Origin: Epiperipatus broadwayi
Taxonomy: Eukaryota > Onychophora > Udeonychophora > Euonychophora > Peripatidae
DNA: 64,000 nt
Direction: 5' to 3'
NCBI GenBank assembly: GCA_028023455.1
Contig: JAQFVV010012512.1
Span: 2,086,413-2,150,412, forward strand
Shown here: in pieces, positions 39,673 to 52,815 of the stretch
Layout: each line of letters opens with the position of its first letter
Position numbering within the stretch: position 1 is the stretch's first letter
Notes under the pieces: generated by a model
What the model was told of the DNA's origin: nothing
Database searches by the model: none
The model's input: only the letters and a program-made list of their open reading frames with translations
Position numbers and translations under genes: made by a program

Positions 39673-41809
39673 AGTTTATTATAATTTAGATTTTAATTAA
39701 AACAAGTCAAGTTATAATAGTTGTGTATATGAGTTTGATGAAAATTATCAATTAATACTTAATTGCTGAAAGCTTATTATATTTATTTTATAAAGATTAA
39801 ATGATTTATATTTTTATTAATCTTTGGAAATTCTAAAACACTAATTTTAAATATTATATGAGTATATCAAAATTTACATATAAATATCACTAGGTAATCT
39901 ATTTTAGAATCTCTATAACAATATTATGCGAAATTACAAGATAGGAAAATATAGCAAAAGAAGAATATGAAATAAAAATTACTGACTTGCAATTTGAATC
40001 AGCAGCTGTTAATATCAGACATATGCCTTTAAAAATCTTTACATTTGTTCAAAAAACATGATGCTTTGCTAAAAGACAAGTAGAAAAGGGTCAAATGCCT
40101 TTGATCATCCCATTTCCTGCCTATATATTTAATGTTTGTCATTTCACATGCATTTTGAAGTTTTTTGTTATCTTTTTAAAAAGAATCCTATTTAAAAATG
40201 TTATTTCAAAATTTTGATAAGTTATATTTTGTGAAATTCATTAAGAAACAGTGAGAGAAAATATTTATTCCATATACAAAATAAGCCATGTTATTACAAC
40301 TATACCAGAATTCCTTGAGAGATGTTGTTTATGACACTGGGAGACCAAATATAAATTTTCCTTACAAAATTGCTTAACCACAATTGACTTAGTATGAACA
40401 AATCACCGACTGGAGGCAATGTGTCCATTCTGCAGATTAAGCTTCTCTGATCATATGAGCTAGAAACAATTTATACAAAAACTTAAAATAGAAAGAAACT
40501 TTCCCAGCAATAATAAAATTTCACTTATTATTTTGTTTTTGTTCATGCATGCATATTTTTCTTTGTTTTAGAGCTTTGGAGATAATAGGTGTATTGGCCA
40601 GATAAAACCAATTTTAATAATATTGATTTTATTTATATATTAAGTGCACATACAATACAAGGCTTGAATGTATGAATGTTTAGATAGTTAGCACACACAC
40701 TGTTTATGTTTCAACCAATGAGAATAAACTAAAGGATCTCATCATTATATGTAACATAAATGCTTAGTTTATTCTTTTGTCTGTTTCACTTACCCAAATA
40801 TTTTATTTGAATTCCATAAAAGCTTTTATGTAACAAGATTTATTTATAAAAGTATTTGTAACAGCTTCATGAGTTGAATGTTATAAATTGATCGGAGCCA
40901 TTTAAACTATTAATGTTCGTTATTTATTATTATTATTTCTTAGCGATGAAAATAAAATTGGATGATTTTTTTTTTCATTTTTATAAGTTCGTATTAGTTA
41001 TTTTGTTTGTTCATTCATAACACATCAATTGACAGTCACATTATTATTATTATTTTAGACCCTGAGATCATCAATCATTTATTATTTTTCATTTTAATCA
41101 TATATGAAGTTAATAAAATATCCTTTAACTTTAAATATACATTATAGTACAACCTCATTTTCCGTCAATATTTACAGAAGAATTTCACAGAACTTATAGT
41201 TAATATATAGGGTATATGAGCCTATGTGTTTCAGTTAAAATTTATAGTTAGTACTTTCATTCAATAAAATTTAAATAGAATGTTAAGAGAGCCTCAGCAG
41301 CTAAATCCATCCTAGTGAAAATTGGCCCTGAACCTACAGGACATCGCTTTTACCCATATGTTAAGTTATAATACATATGTGCATTCAATGATATAAAAAT
41401 ATTTCAGTAACATAAGTAGCTCCCTACATTTTTAAATAAAAGAGATAAATAAATGATTAATTATTAACTAATTAAATAAATTTTCATTTTATTATTCTTA
41501 TAGGAATTAACAAAAACGATTTAATCTTTTCTATTATACTTAAGTTTTCTTTTTTATTTAGATGATAAATTAGTTGTTATATTAATCAAATAACTCTTTT
41601 GATAACATAAAAAAATATTTAAGTTACTACATAATTAATTTCAATTATTAGAGAAAAAAAGTTTATATTACTTTTCTTCTTCTTTTAACTCCAATAGATG
41701 ATTAAAAAGTTATATTTTCTTTTTCATTTGTCTATCAAACTGCATAAAGAATAAAAGACTATGGGGAGTACATAAATCACAAAGTATATTAATTTTATTA
41801 GTTTTTCTT
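39673..41809. other. AT-rich spacer between the duplicate copies
   Basis: No gene or element recognised. It may still be part of the duplicated unit, because copy B's matching region lies beyond the window. Confidence 0.45.
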
Positions 41810-42219
41810 AATTATTATGGTATTAATCATTTATTCATTGGCTATCAAAACTTTTAAGTTACTTTAATCATTTAATATGCGCAACCACACATATACTTCT
41901 ATTATATTTAAAAATTGCCATACATCACAGCCACACATGTCAACAATTTACAAAAAAATATTTTATTATCCACAGTTACAGCTACAATATGACGAGAAAA
42001 AAGATCAGCATTCACACCTAAATTCAATAAAATCTGGAATAATAAACGTTACTTTTTGTTATGCCTTGCAATAATTATTCCATAGTTAACCATTCATTTA
42101 CTGGCTAGTAAAAGTTTTAAGTTACTTTAATCATTTAAATAACAAACCTATACATATATATTAACAATGTAAAAAATGTCATAAGTTGGAAATCATCCCA
42201 GATCGGAAGAGCACATTTG

Positions 42220-42256
<37 letters not shown>

Positions 42257-42415
42257 TACAAACAAACATTTCTAGAAATAACAATAAATATTCCATTATT
42301 TATAGTCATAGCCATAATATGATGTGGCAAAATATTTTTCTATACCCACCTAAGTTTAATAAAGCTGAAATTGTAAGCATTTTATTATTTTTATGGCTTG
42401 CAATGTTAGCCTTCA
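41810..42415. repeat. Decayed two-unit tandem repeat
   Basis: Two diverged direct units start near 41820 and 42075; both contain TTTAAGTTACTTTAATCATTTAA, split here as TTTAAGTTACTT and TAATCATTTAA, and later blocks with CAATATGA/CATAATATGATG and a 3' TGCCTTGCAAT/TGGCTTGCAAT. The second unit also holds an AT microsatellite (42224-42253) and the adapter-like 16-mer. Confidence 0.5.
42200..42215 (+). other. Exact 16-base match to a sequencing-adapter start
   Basis: AGATCGGAAGAGCACA at 42200-42215 equals the first 16 bases of the common Illumina TruSeq read-1 adapter (established knowledge). It directly precedes an AT microsatellite. A chance match of this length in 64 kb is very unlikely, so an assembly or gap-filling artefact is the best explanation. 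Confidence 0.7.
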
Positions 42416-42908
42416 TTACATAAAGATAAGGATAGAAAAGTGGTAATCATTTTTTTATTGTATTATATTATGTTTACAACTGTGGTTACTAAAATATTTA
42501 TTGATGCTCTGTATTCAAGTGTGATTGTGGTGTTTGTTAATTATATATTTGACTAATATTTTTGCTTTGTACATATTATGTTTAATGGTCTTTTTCTTTT
42601 CTTTTCATTTCAATCATAAAATTATAATCACTGAAAAAATATAAATCTAAGAAGAAGAAAATCATATATTAAAAATGATTATCATTATGCTTTTACTAAT
42701 GAATATTAGAGATACATTATTAAATTTACAGTCTATATTTAAGTTAATATACTGTTCAGGCTTACACACACCTGCTACATTTAAAGTAAAATAAAATGTA
42801 ATAATTTTTATCTGTAATGGAATGATTATTAATCATTGAAATATTAATTGAAAGATGATCATTGTAAATGTGCATGTGTAAGAAATACACACTTTCAAAG
42901 GAAATGTG

Positions 42909-42951
<43 letters not shown>

Positions 42952-43822
42952 GAAGGTATAAAAAGAGTTAATTTTACTCAATGAAAATCAGCTGTACTTC
43001 TGGCTTAATTGTAGTGTCCTATTACTTTAAGAGCTAATTGCCTTTGTGAAGAAATATAAAATATTTGCATGCACGCACACATATACATATTAATATGGTA
43101 AAGTTATGCTTAAAACTTTAGCATCGCTAAAATAATTGTTTCAGGTGAAAAAGCCAAAGTATTTAGTGTATTTATTTATGTTAAGTGTATGTTTTAAGTA
43201 GATACTATTAAAAATGCATTAAATTTGAAAATTTTCATCATATAGAGCAATAAATATATTTCCTCATTAATTACAATTAATGTCTATATATTTACTAAAT
43301 TATGTAAATAATATATTATTCTTCCGTTTGATAATTGTAATTACAAAATAAAGAAAGCATACTAAAGCATTTATAATATAAAAATAAATCTATTTCCTGA
43401 GACAGCTTGTAATTATATAATTATATTTTAAAAATTAAATAATGTTGTAGATTCATAAAATATGCATCTTAAAAATATGAAAACTTCATTAAAGATAAAA
43501 AATGAAATCAAATAATTTTGAATATTTTTAAAATAAATATCTTAATGAAGAACTTATAAAAAAATTAAAATGCAAGAATGTATTATGTTTATTCAAATTT
43601 ATAATTGATGATGATTAAAGTATTATAATTTGAATACAATGATTTAATGTTTAAATATCTCCATCTGCATTATCAGAAGACCACTTGATGTATATAATGT
43701 ATATATGTATTTTTAAATATATAATATAATTAAAATATTTAGAATGTTCATATCAAAATCTGTATCTTGCATTAAGAAGTTTAAATTATATAAAGAAATC
43801 TTTTAAAAAATTTCACTACTTT
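42416..43822. other. AT-rich spacer, no gene seen
   Basis: Contains an (AT)n tract at about 42914-42949. Nothing else is supported. Confidence 0.5.
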
Positions 43823-43929
43823 GCTTTTTTTTTTCATATGTCAAATGCGTTTACCAGTGAAGCGAACCCGGACCAGCTGCTTGGAAGGCAGCTATGCTAA
43901 CTACTAGGCCATCAACGCTTGACTACTTT
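43815..43929 (-). mobile_element. SINE with a tRNA-Gly(TCC)-like head and target-site duplication
   Basis: The 72 bases 43847-43918, minus strand, follow eukaryotic tRNA-Gly-TCC closely: GCGTTGATGG, then TAGTTAGCATAGCTGCCTTC with the TCC anticodon in CTTCCAA, then GGGTTCGCTTC and a closing AAACGC. The acceptor stem keeps six of seven pairs, but the T stem has two mismatches, so it is not a functional tRNA. A CATATG + A-rich tail follows, and ACTACTTT at 43815-43822 and 43922-43929 is a target duplication. It shares its tail type with the other SINEs here, which suggests their tRNA source. Confidence 0.75.
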
Positions 43930-44109
43930 TATAATACTTTTTTTTAATTATCTGACAGTTTTGACAATCTAGTAGATTTCTTCAGAATAGTAAAATACAA
44001 TAGCATTATATTATTATTTTTTGTTTATTTATGCAAACATTTAATAATTAACATATTTTAACAATTTTATATCTGTGCATATATATTTACATTTTTTATT
44101 ATTTATATA
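43930..44109. other. AT-rich spacer, no gene seen
   Basis: Nothing recognised. Confidence 0.5.
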
Positions 44110-44290
44110 TTTCTTAATAAGAAGGTAATCAGCCTAGATAAGCACTATTTAATCAAGTTATTAATTCAATGATATTATAGTGAGTATGCAGGATACTCTC
44201 AAACCCAAACCCAACCTAGAGAGATTTAAAAGACAAGAACTGTCTTATCTTTATACCTAAATGCAGTTATAATAAAATTATGAATAAACT
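44110..44290 (-). repeat. Diverged relative of the RTE leader region
   Basis: Shares AGAAGGTAATCA, a GATATTAnA block, AGGATA-TCTCA and GACTGTCTTAT-like blocks in the same order as 38920-39060, just upstream of the RTE leader in copy A. It is probably a fragment of the same element family. Confidence 0.4.
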
Positions 44291-45030
44291 AAAATATAAA
44301 TATATCATGACATTTATTATTTAAATTTTCCAATAATGCTACCGGAGTTACAAAGTTGCAAGAAAGATGGCAACAATGAAACTGATTTGGAACCTTATAA
44401 CTTAAATAGAACTGCTGAAAAATATAAATGGTTGTTGTTATGTTTACAATAGTTAATTTCATAATATATATGTAAATCACATATTCAATTTATTTGTGCA
44501 TAATTTATTCTATGCTATATATATTTGTAGGCCATGACAATCTTTGTTTTAATTTATATATATATTCATAAATATTGTAATGGTCAAATCTGTACATTCG
44601 CGCAACAAAATCCCGAGTTTTAGTAAATCATCCCAAAGCTGACCAGCATAGAGTGGTATGAACCATGTTGTCTGATATAGCCCCAGTTTTTTTTTTACTA
44701 ATGCTCAAAGATTTACCACCTTGCAGATGACACATATGAGGCCACAACAGCATTCTCTTTCATCATGTGCCGGCAGTAGAACATCGGTAAAGCACAAGAC
44801 TATGATAAATTGACTTACTAACTAGTATAGCTATATAGACGATGTATGTGGCAGAACATAATTATCAAATATGGATTGTGATTCTTAACTAATAATTAAC
44901 TAACCAATAATGCCTTACCAATGAGCAACATTGAGGCATGAAACAAAAGTTAAATTTGAAATTAATTTAATGAAAACCAAATAATAAAATTAATAAAAGA
45001 AAATAATGATTACAATGTGGCTATATAGGT
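44291..45030. other. Spacer with a slightly GC-richer patch, no gene seen
   Basis: About 44590-44830 is less AT-rich than its surroundings (CGCGCAACAAAATCCCGAG, CATGTGCCGGCAGTAG) but has no frame or motif I recognise. It could be an old repeat or regulatory sequence. Confidence 0.35.
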
Positions 45031-45034
45031 TGTC

Positions 45035-45300
45035 TCACTTGCATGTGATTAAGTTAGGGATACAATTTAACATTGGAGTTTTGGGTTCACACGCAAGTGA
45101 TGATTGAGGATAGCTTTAGTTTACATATACATATGTGACAATTTAAATCACTCGCAAGTGACATTAATTATTCTGGTTACAAATTAGTTACATTCTTATA
45201 TTTGTCATATATATGTATATCACTCATAGGTGATGATTTTAATATGAGCATTTACTGTTTATATATAGCATTTCCAATCACACAGGTGATTGTAGTTTGG
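45035..45300. repeat. Array of short palindromic motifs (CACTYGCARGTGA type)
   Basis: Variants of a short palindrome occur at about 45041, 45091, 45150, 45220 and 45278, spaced some 50-70 bases: CACTTGCATGTGAT, CACACGCAAGTGATG, ATCACTCGCAAGTGAC, ATCACTCATAGGTGATG, AATCACACAGGTGATTG. Another lies at 48023 next to an AT array. It looks like a decayed tandem or hairpin repeat. Confidence 0.5.
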
Positions 45301-45339
45301 GTTACAAATAATTTAATTTACTTTTATATATATATATAT

Positions 45340-45520
45340 TATAACGGACAGAACGATGACCACTAGCCCCAAAAGTTGTAGAAGCCAGATATAATGGATG
45401 GAATGATTACAACTAATCCCAAACATTGCTAACACCAGTATAATGGGCAGTATTCTTCATCAACAGTCATAAACTAACCAAGCCCAATGATGGTGCACCA
45501 GATGTAATGGATGGTCAACT
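45340..45520. repeat. Degenerate tandem repeat, about 50-65 bp period
   Basis: Successive units share ATAATGGATGGAATGAT, an ACTAACCC/ACTAACCA-type block and a closing CACCAG or AGCCAG; starts are near 45343, 45392, 45438 and 45497. It is too diverged for a clean consensus. Confidence 0.45.
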
Positions 45521-47954
45521 AACTTGTACACTGTACTACTATGCAGATGTAGCAATATGGTGAAAGGATAAGTTAATATGCTCTAATTTATTACCCCTAA
45601 TGAAACAATTTGCAGAGACCTACCAGGCTTAGAAAGGAAAAAAGTTGTGTCCAACTATGTTCAGACTGTGGGTCATCTGATAGAGTGCTAATGAGAACCC
45701 AATGAAATGCCTAACCAATGACTTCATACCCTTTAATTGACTAACTCTATCCCTATTTAATAATATTAAATGCAATTTAGGTTAGTTCATCCATTTTCCC
45801 CCTTTTTAATTCCATTATGCCCTAATATTCAAGCACAGAGAGAATATTGTTTTTAACTCTTTTAGCAGGTATGAACAGATACACACAGCAACACCTGCAC
45901 CTATTTATAGGTTACAACTAGCATTTATTATGTTTGTTTTATTTTCAAGCTTTTATATGATAAGAAAAATAGATGTGTATGCATGCCTAATTATTTATAA
46001 ACTGTGGAATGTTAGGACAACTCAATAAACCAGAGACCAGAATAATACAAACTCTCAAACATTTATTAACAATAATAAATATCAAGTATAACAACAATAG
46101 TAATGATAAAAAAATAAAAATAAAATAATAATAATCATATGTACATGTGTCACATGTAAACCTTTATCATTTTACTAATTAATGATTATTATAATCCAAC
46201 CCTTACACCCCATGGTAGAAATCCACCTATGTAACCCATTCTCTACAAATCATAATTATATAGAAAAATAAACTTTAATTATTTAATATTATTGAGATGC
46301 TGGCTAGCTAAATTATATATATTTGCAGATGTTAACAACCTATTTAACAATTTTCCCCAATTTATATATATGATAGAGACAGATACTAGTTGATTAGTCA
46401 AACATACTGGAAAATATATGTACAAGGTTAATCACAAAATAAAACATATAATATGTATTCTGTATAAGTGTTGTAATTTAACCTATGAAAATAAATTTAG
46501 ATAATCTTACCTCAATATTTATGTGGATAACCTGATGTGAAGCAGGTGGGTAAACCTAAATTTTATTTACAATGAAAATATAAAAATATCAAAATGAATA
46601 ATCCCCCCTTTTCTTCTTTGCTAATTCTGAAAAATGAGGCTTCAGCATCAGAGTGTGAAAATACAACAGATAGCATGAATAAAAAAATAATAATAAATAA
46701 ACAAAAATTTACAATATTGATTCTTTGATTAAAAATTGTAATTAGAACAAAGTTCATCAAAATCATCATAATAGAATTAGTAGTAGTTGATAGTTAGGCA
46801 AGTTGTTCTTCAAAGCAGTTTCACTTAGTAAATAATTTTCCTTAGTAAGGATAGATAGGTACAATGACATCTTCTGTAGTTGTGTTTATTGGTAAACACC
46901 TTGATCCTCATTTGATTCACCATAAGATATTTCAATCCTTGTTTACTTTGAACTGCAGGCATCTTCTTGTGTGCTTACAATAAAGTAGAAAAATATATAG
47001 AGAGAGGTTTAATGCAGCTGGTAGGAAATACCATGACACACAATAGCATGTTTTGTTCTAGCCCAATTTCATATTAAAGTACAATTTAATAATTATTTAT
47101 AATCATGTATTTGTATTGAAGCACTTTAAATATATATTAAGAAAATTATTTCATTCTTTTTTTTTCCAATTTTCAGCAGGCTTAATTCTTGTTATTGTTT
47201 TTGAAAAGATTTAAAATATTCAAATCTACTCCAACAACTTTTAAAACATGATTTAATTATTTAATAATTTATCAATTATTTTTACTTCTTATTTCATTTT
47301 TTTTCCTCTGAATTTGATAAACTTTTAGTTACAGCATTTGATTTTTGAAATGTTTATAATTTAACTAAAAAAAAAGTAAAACTCCATTTTAGCATTCTAA
47401 ATTTTAATTTTAATTGCTGTCTTTTGTTACCAGTGCTATAACAATAAGAAGAATGATTTGTAAACTGTTTTTTGTTTTTATACATTTCATGTGCATAGAT
47501 TTCCAGGAACGCTAGGATTTTTAACTGCCTATTGTTTAAATTCATTTAGATTTTTATATGTATTGTTTAAATACATTTCATTTATTACAAATATAAAAAA
47601 AAATAAAATAATAAAATCAGTTTTATTTTCACACACATGTGTGCCCACTGCAACTTAACTTCAGGCTATCCCAAATTTATTTAACTATAAATTAATATTA
47701 AATTTTAAATTAAAAAAATATATATATACATTACAGTTTATTTAATCAAATAGTTTTATATATATACAATATTACTTTGTAAAATACTGATCGTATTTTA
47801 TTTTATAATAAAATAATCTATTGTGCATTACATGTATATGTGTAATAAATAATAAACAAATAATTTTCCCATTATTAATATAAATTCCAAATGGATTGGG
47901 TTCAATAACTAGGCTTGATCTTTTTAGGAATGTGTGCATTTTAAGCTAGCCTTT

Positions 47955-47996
<42 letters not shown>

Positions 47997-49042
47997 ATAT
48001 ATATATATATATATATATAACATCACTCGCAGGTGATGAAGAAATTGTACGTTTAAAATTACAGTTTCATGAGCAAATTTAAGTTGTGTATGAGAATTAA
48101 TAAAGGCAAATACTATCATTACATTAAAATATGTAAAGGCAAATATCATTAAGTTAAAATATGTAAAATAACTTAGAAACTTAATAATCATTTTAGAATA
48201 AAGTACTTAGAATTATACGTAACAAAAGTTATGATAAATAATTTAAAATCAATTGATTTAAGCAAGTTAAAACTAAATAACTTTTAATAACTCAGAATAA
48301 GGTAAATATGTTGAACTAAATCAATCAGAGATAAATCAACAAACCAACAAATAAATCAGTAAATAAATTGAGTAAGTAAAGCAATAAATCAATAAATCAG
48401 TTATCAAATCAGGCAAGATTTTAGAATTAAAATAAAGAAAACAAAATTTCATTTTAGAGATGAGTTTAAAGTACATTATTATTATGGCCATAGATTTTAG
48501 ATTGAGTTAGCTTTAGGAATTATCAAATTTTAGTTGAATTATTAGTTTTAAGTGGAGGGGAGGTTGTTATCATTTTTTCTTTCTGCATCTGGTAGATCTT
48601 CCAGGGTTCAGACAGCAAGGGAATTGCTATTCTAGCCCACTATCATCATCATCACCACTTTTAAAATAATTTGTCAAAGAGTTGACTTAAAATAATGTCT
48701 AAACAAGTTAAATAATAGAGCAGAGGTTAAAATTATCTGCACATCTTTTATCTCATCATCTTGAATATAAGGTGAGGATTATTTTTATCACCTTTTATAA
48801 CTTCTTATGATTAGAAAAAATATCATGCAATATTTAAATGTAATAATTAATCAGAGCTATAAAATATATGCAATGAAGCAATTTCCAAATGGTTATCTAT
48901 TATGTTACAACTATCCACCAATAAGAAAAAGTGTTTTCATATTAGTATCTCTCATTACACATACTTTATGTAGAACTATTATTGGTTGAGTAAAATAAAG
49001 ACTTTAAAAATTGGAATCACCATGTTTGTGCCAATTCTTTGA
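45521..49042. other. AT-rich spacer, no gene seen
   Basis: Includes (AT)n at about 47955-48019, a region of AAATCAATAAATC-type low complexity at 48320-48410 and an ATC run near 48640-48655. No domain-bearing frame. Confidence 0.45.
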
Positions 49043-49441
49043 TGGATGATTTTATTATAACTTTTTTATAAGCATCAATGCAACAAAAATTAACTTACTT
49101 GATCCAAGGTACTAATTGAACCTATAAAACGGCATCCAAAAGACAGTTTGCATTTCTAATTTATTTGCTTTGCATTGAAATGTATGCTTTATTCTTCTCC
49201 TTAAAATAATATTTGTCTTAAATATTTTAATAATTTTAATATGTTGCTAATGATTAGCAAATAGAATAAATAAAGCCATCAATTGAAGATTGGGACTTAT
49301 GTTGCGATGAGTGCAGTTCTGACTACTGTTGTTTGAGAAGGATAAAAAAATATGTGATGTCTACAGTGGTATACTATATATTTTTCTGTTGAGTGGAACT
49401 ATTTATATAATACTTTTAATGGATGTTTAGATGGAAATATT

Positions 49442-49680
49442 CAGTGTGTGGAGTTGTTCATTTATAATTATTTAATATAAAAGCTTTTTATTTAGTAGAG
49501 AAGCCAATCAGGATCAACTGTCAGGCTAAGACTAAAAGTTAAATTATTGCATTTAAAAGGGAAATGATAGTTTTACTTTTTCTCAACCAAGGGCAATAAT
49601 CTTGATTGGCTGATGTTTTAAGTAAAGATTTTCTAATTAAATAATTATAAATGGATATTTTAGCACACAACATGTATATT
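49442..49680. repeat. Fold-back element in copy B
   Basis: Counterpart of 30964-31201 with the same inverted arms and only point differences. Confidence 0.65.
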
Positions 49681-50798
49681 ATAACCGTATATTTACTATT
49701 ATAATTAACCTAATATAGTCATGAACTGTAAAAACAAAAATTATTGGCTCTATTTTCTTCTTAAGCAAAGTAAATTCACCACTATTATTAGTCAGATAGC
49801 AGATAATGTAATTCAAATGAAATTCAAAAGTCTCTCATATTATTGCTAAAAGAAATTATAATTATTGAAAGCATTTAAAGAAGTATTCAGACCAGATTTT
49901 GTTAATCAATGCATATATAAAATATGTGCATCTGTATTTTTATTTTTTCTGAAGAGTGCAATTAATTTCTTTTTGTACAAATAGAAAAACACACATACAT
50001 ACAATTAATATTATAGAAAGATATACAGAATTTTACTATAATTCAAAGATAATAAAACAGATTATTCTAAATAGTTTTTACAATAACTATATACAATATA
50101 GTTACAATTGAAATTTCAATTATTTAAAATAATAGAGCAAAGTGTTCATTTAAAATATATGTGTGCATGCATGAAAGTTATATGTTTAGAACTTCACCCA
50201 TTTTAATATTTGTAAATGTAAAACTAGTAAATGTTTTTATTTTGATAATTGGTGTTACCATAATTCAGTTAAAAGGTATTTTAAATTAATTTAATAAAAA
50301 TAAGTATCTGAGAACTTTAAAAGGGGTAATAAATTATTTGGTTGTTAAAAATAAATGATGGTAAAATGAAAGTAAAATGATTTCAAAAATTTGATATTAT
50401 TTTTTCTTCATTTATCAAATATCTAAAAAATTTCCATTCAGAATAAACACAGACAATTTTGCTCATCTGCTTCTTTTCTTATCACAATGACAGTGAACAA
50501 TTTTTTTCTAGAAAAATCTAAAAGTAATAAAGCATTGTGAGACATTATGACCAATTAAGATATCAACTGACCAGAGACTATAAATAGGAGTGCTTGGGAA
50601 AATCCAATAAATCTTATCAAAATTTTAGTGTGTGAAATATTTAGTCAAATTAAATTTCAAAATAGGCACTTTTTGATTGTTTTGTTTATAATGTCAGAGT
50701 AGACAAACTCATTCTAGAAATTTTGCCTAGCTGGTAAAATGTCTTCTCCTCAAACTGAAATGGATAAACAACAATAGGAATTATCATTTAATATTATA

Positions 50799-50896
50799 AG
50801 TGTTGGTGGTTGAGAGGTCAGCATGGCTGCCTTACAAGCAATTGTCCTGGGTTAGCAGGTTTGCTTCCTGGCCGATGCTATGACACATAAAAAAAA
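50799..50896 (+). mobile_element. tRNA-derived SINE, copy 4
   Basis: Duplicate of 32251-32348, differing by a few bases (for example GCTTCCTGGC in place of GCTTCCCGGC). Confidence 0.75.
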
Positions 50897-51199
50897 CTAT
50901 TAATACAACTGTAAAATTGCTTATGGGATGCTCAGTATAACTTCAATCAAGTGACTTGTCTCTTCTTTCAAAGTAATTGTAAAAAAACTTGTGTGAAAAC
51001 TATGGATTATCTCATCATGGATTAATAAAAAGTAAAAATTTATCAACAAGTCTAAATCCACATATAAAGTTGTATAAAATTTACAGCTTTGGAGAAAATG
51101 TTGAATTATTAATGAAAATCAACAGTTAATTTATCTATGGATTATTATTTATTTGCTAGGTTTTTATTAAATATGAAAATGACCTGAACTACATAGCAA

Positions 51200-51540
51200 A
51201 GTAAATTAAATACTTTAAAAACAGGCTTTAACCTATATCATATGCACATTGAATGTTTATAATAATCAAACAATATCTTTATTTGCCAATAGAGGAACCT
51301 CTCAAATGTCAACACAAGATAGCAACTTTTATAAAGATAAGATCAACCATCTTATCTTTAACCTAACTTTCCACTTAATAGGTTAAAGATGGCCACTCTT
51401 ATCTTTACAAAAGTCACTATCTTGTGTCGGGTTTTGAGAAGTCCCTCTATTGGCAAATAAAGATATTGTTTGACTATTATAAACATTCAAGGCACATATG
51501 ATATATATTAAAGCCTGTCTTTAAAGTATTTATTTATACT
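51200..51540. repeat. Large fold-back element, fuller left arm
   Basis: Inverted arms of about 155 bases. The outer part ACTTTAAAAACAGGCTTTAA pairs with TTAAAGCCTGTCTTTAAAGT. Copy A has lost this outer left part, so this copy shows the ancestral form. Confidence 0.75.
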
Positions 51541-52815
51541 TCCTGTGTGCTTTATAAATAATTACAACTTCAAAGTAAATTAAGTGTATGTAAAGCAAAG
51601 GTTTAATAATATACTGCTTTTAAAATATGTGATTGCCAACCACCATAAGGATATAAATCTGCACTTCAATGTCAGTCCTTAATAATGGATTTAGGATTAG
51701 AAATGCCATAATATGAAAATAGAATAAAAATTAATTTGATCAGCAGACATTCTAAAGTGGATTTCTTTACTAATTATACAATCGAAATTGGATTATTAAA
51801 TTTGCAAAATGATTTTTTATCAAGTCATCATATTAAACATCACTAAGAATTAAACCTACAAAAGAAATTGCCTTGGGCTTATAATTTAATATGTAATGCT
51901 TTTATTAAAGTATTGCCACTGAATTTTAAATGTTGAAATAATCTGCAAAGTGTAAATATTTCAGCAGGATAATACCCAACTGTTCTTAAAAGTAGGATTA
52001 TAAACTGATGGATTACTTAACTAAACTTTGTTATATTTCATTAATTATTTGATTATAATTATTAGTAGTGTAATGAATAAAGTTCTCAAGATAATTCTGA
52101 GATATGAAGGTACAGGTAACAACTTTATACATATTACTAATGATATTGGCATGGATGTAATATATGTGGTTTACATTTTATATTGGAGTCAGGTTGTAAT
52201 AGTTAAATTAACTTTTATACTTATATAAACCCATTTATATTTAAGTCACTTCATGCTTTATTAGTTTTTAAATTTAGCCTCAAATCCTTAGATACTAATC
52301 ACCCTTAAGTAGATAATTAAATCACTAAGGAATATTTAGGTGCATAGTACCTATGGTATTTTGTATTCATTTTGAAATGTTATACTATGCAATAAGGTAT
52401 TCGAATGGTATAAATAAAATAAATTGTATTTGTTAGTAGAGATATACTCTTAACAAATTGTTAAAACTTTGAATAATATAAGAAGCATAGCAAGTTATTA
52501 TAGCAAAACATATGAATGTATAATAAATAAAGCTATGTATTTTGAATATCATTTAGAAGTGCTAAGTAAATAATTTTACTTACTCCAGAAGATGAATTTT
52601 TTCTACAGTACAGGTTTTTCCATACCTCCACTCCAATATGTAATATACAGGGATTTGAACTCAGACTTTTGGCATCAATTTGGGCTTTGAGCATTCTATC
52701 ATCAGATTTTCAATGAAATGGATGGCTGAAGAGTTGTGGGGTGAAGTGGATTGTAGCCTGTCCATTAAAGTATGAAGATTGGCTACCTTAATATAAGCTG
52801 AGCATTGATTGTATA

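Noticed and set aside
43847-43918. Functional tRNA-Gly gene
   Set aside because: Two T-stem mismatches and one acceptor mismatch, plus an A-rich tail and target duplication, mark it as a SINE head.
44590-44830. GC-richer patch as a possible exon or CpG-type promoter
   Set aside because: No open frame, splice-site pair or protein similarity that I can recognise.
45035-45520. Possible CRISPR-like spaced repeats
   Set aside because: Repeats are short, variable and unevenly spaced, in a eukaryotic repeat-rich context without cas genes.
48580-48660. ATC run as a second RTE tail
   Set aside because: The sequence on the expected 5' side does not resemble the RTE 3' region at 7500-7650.
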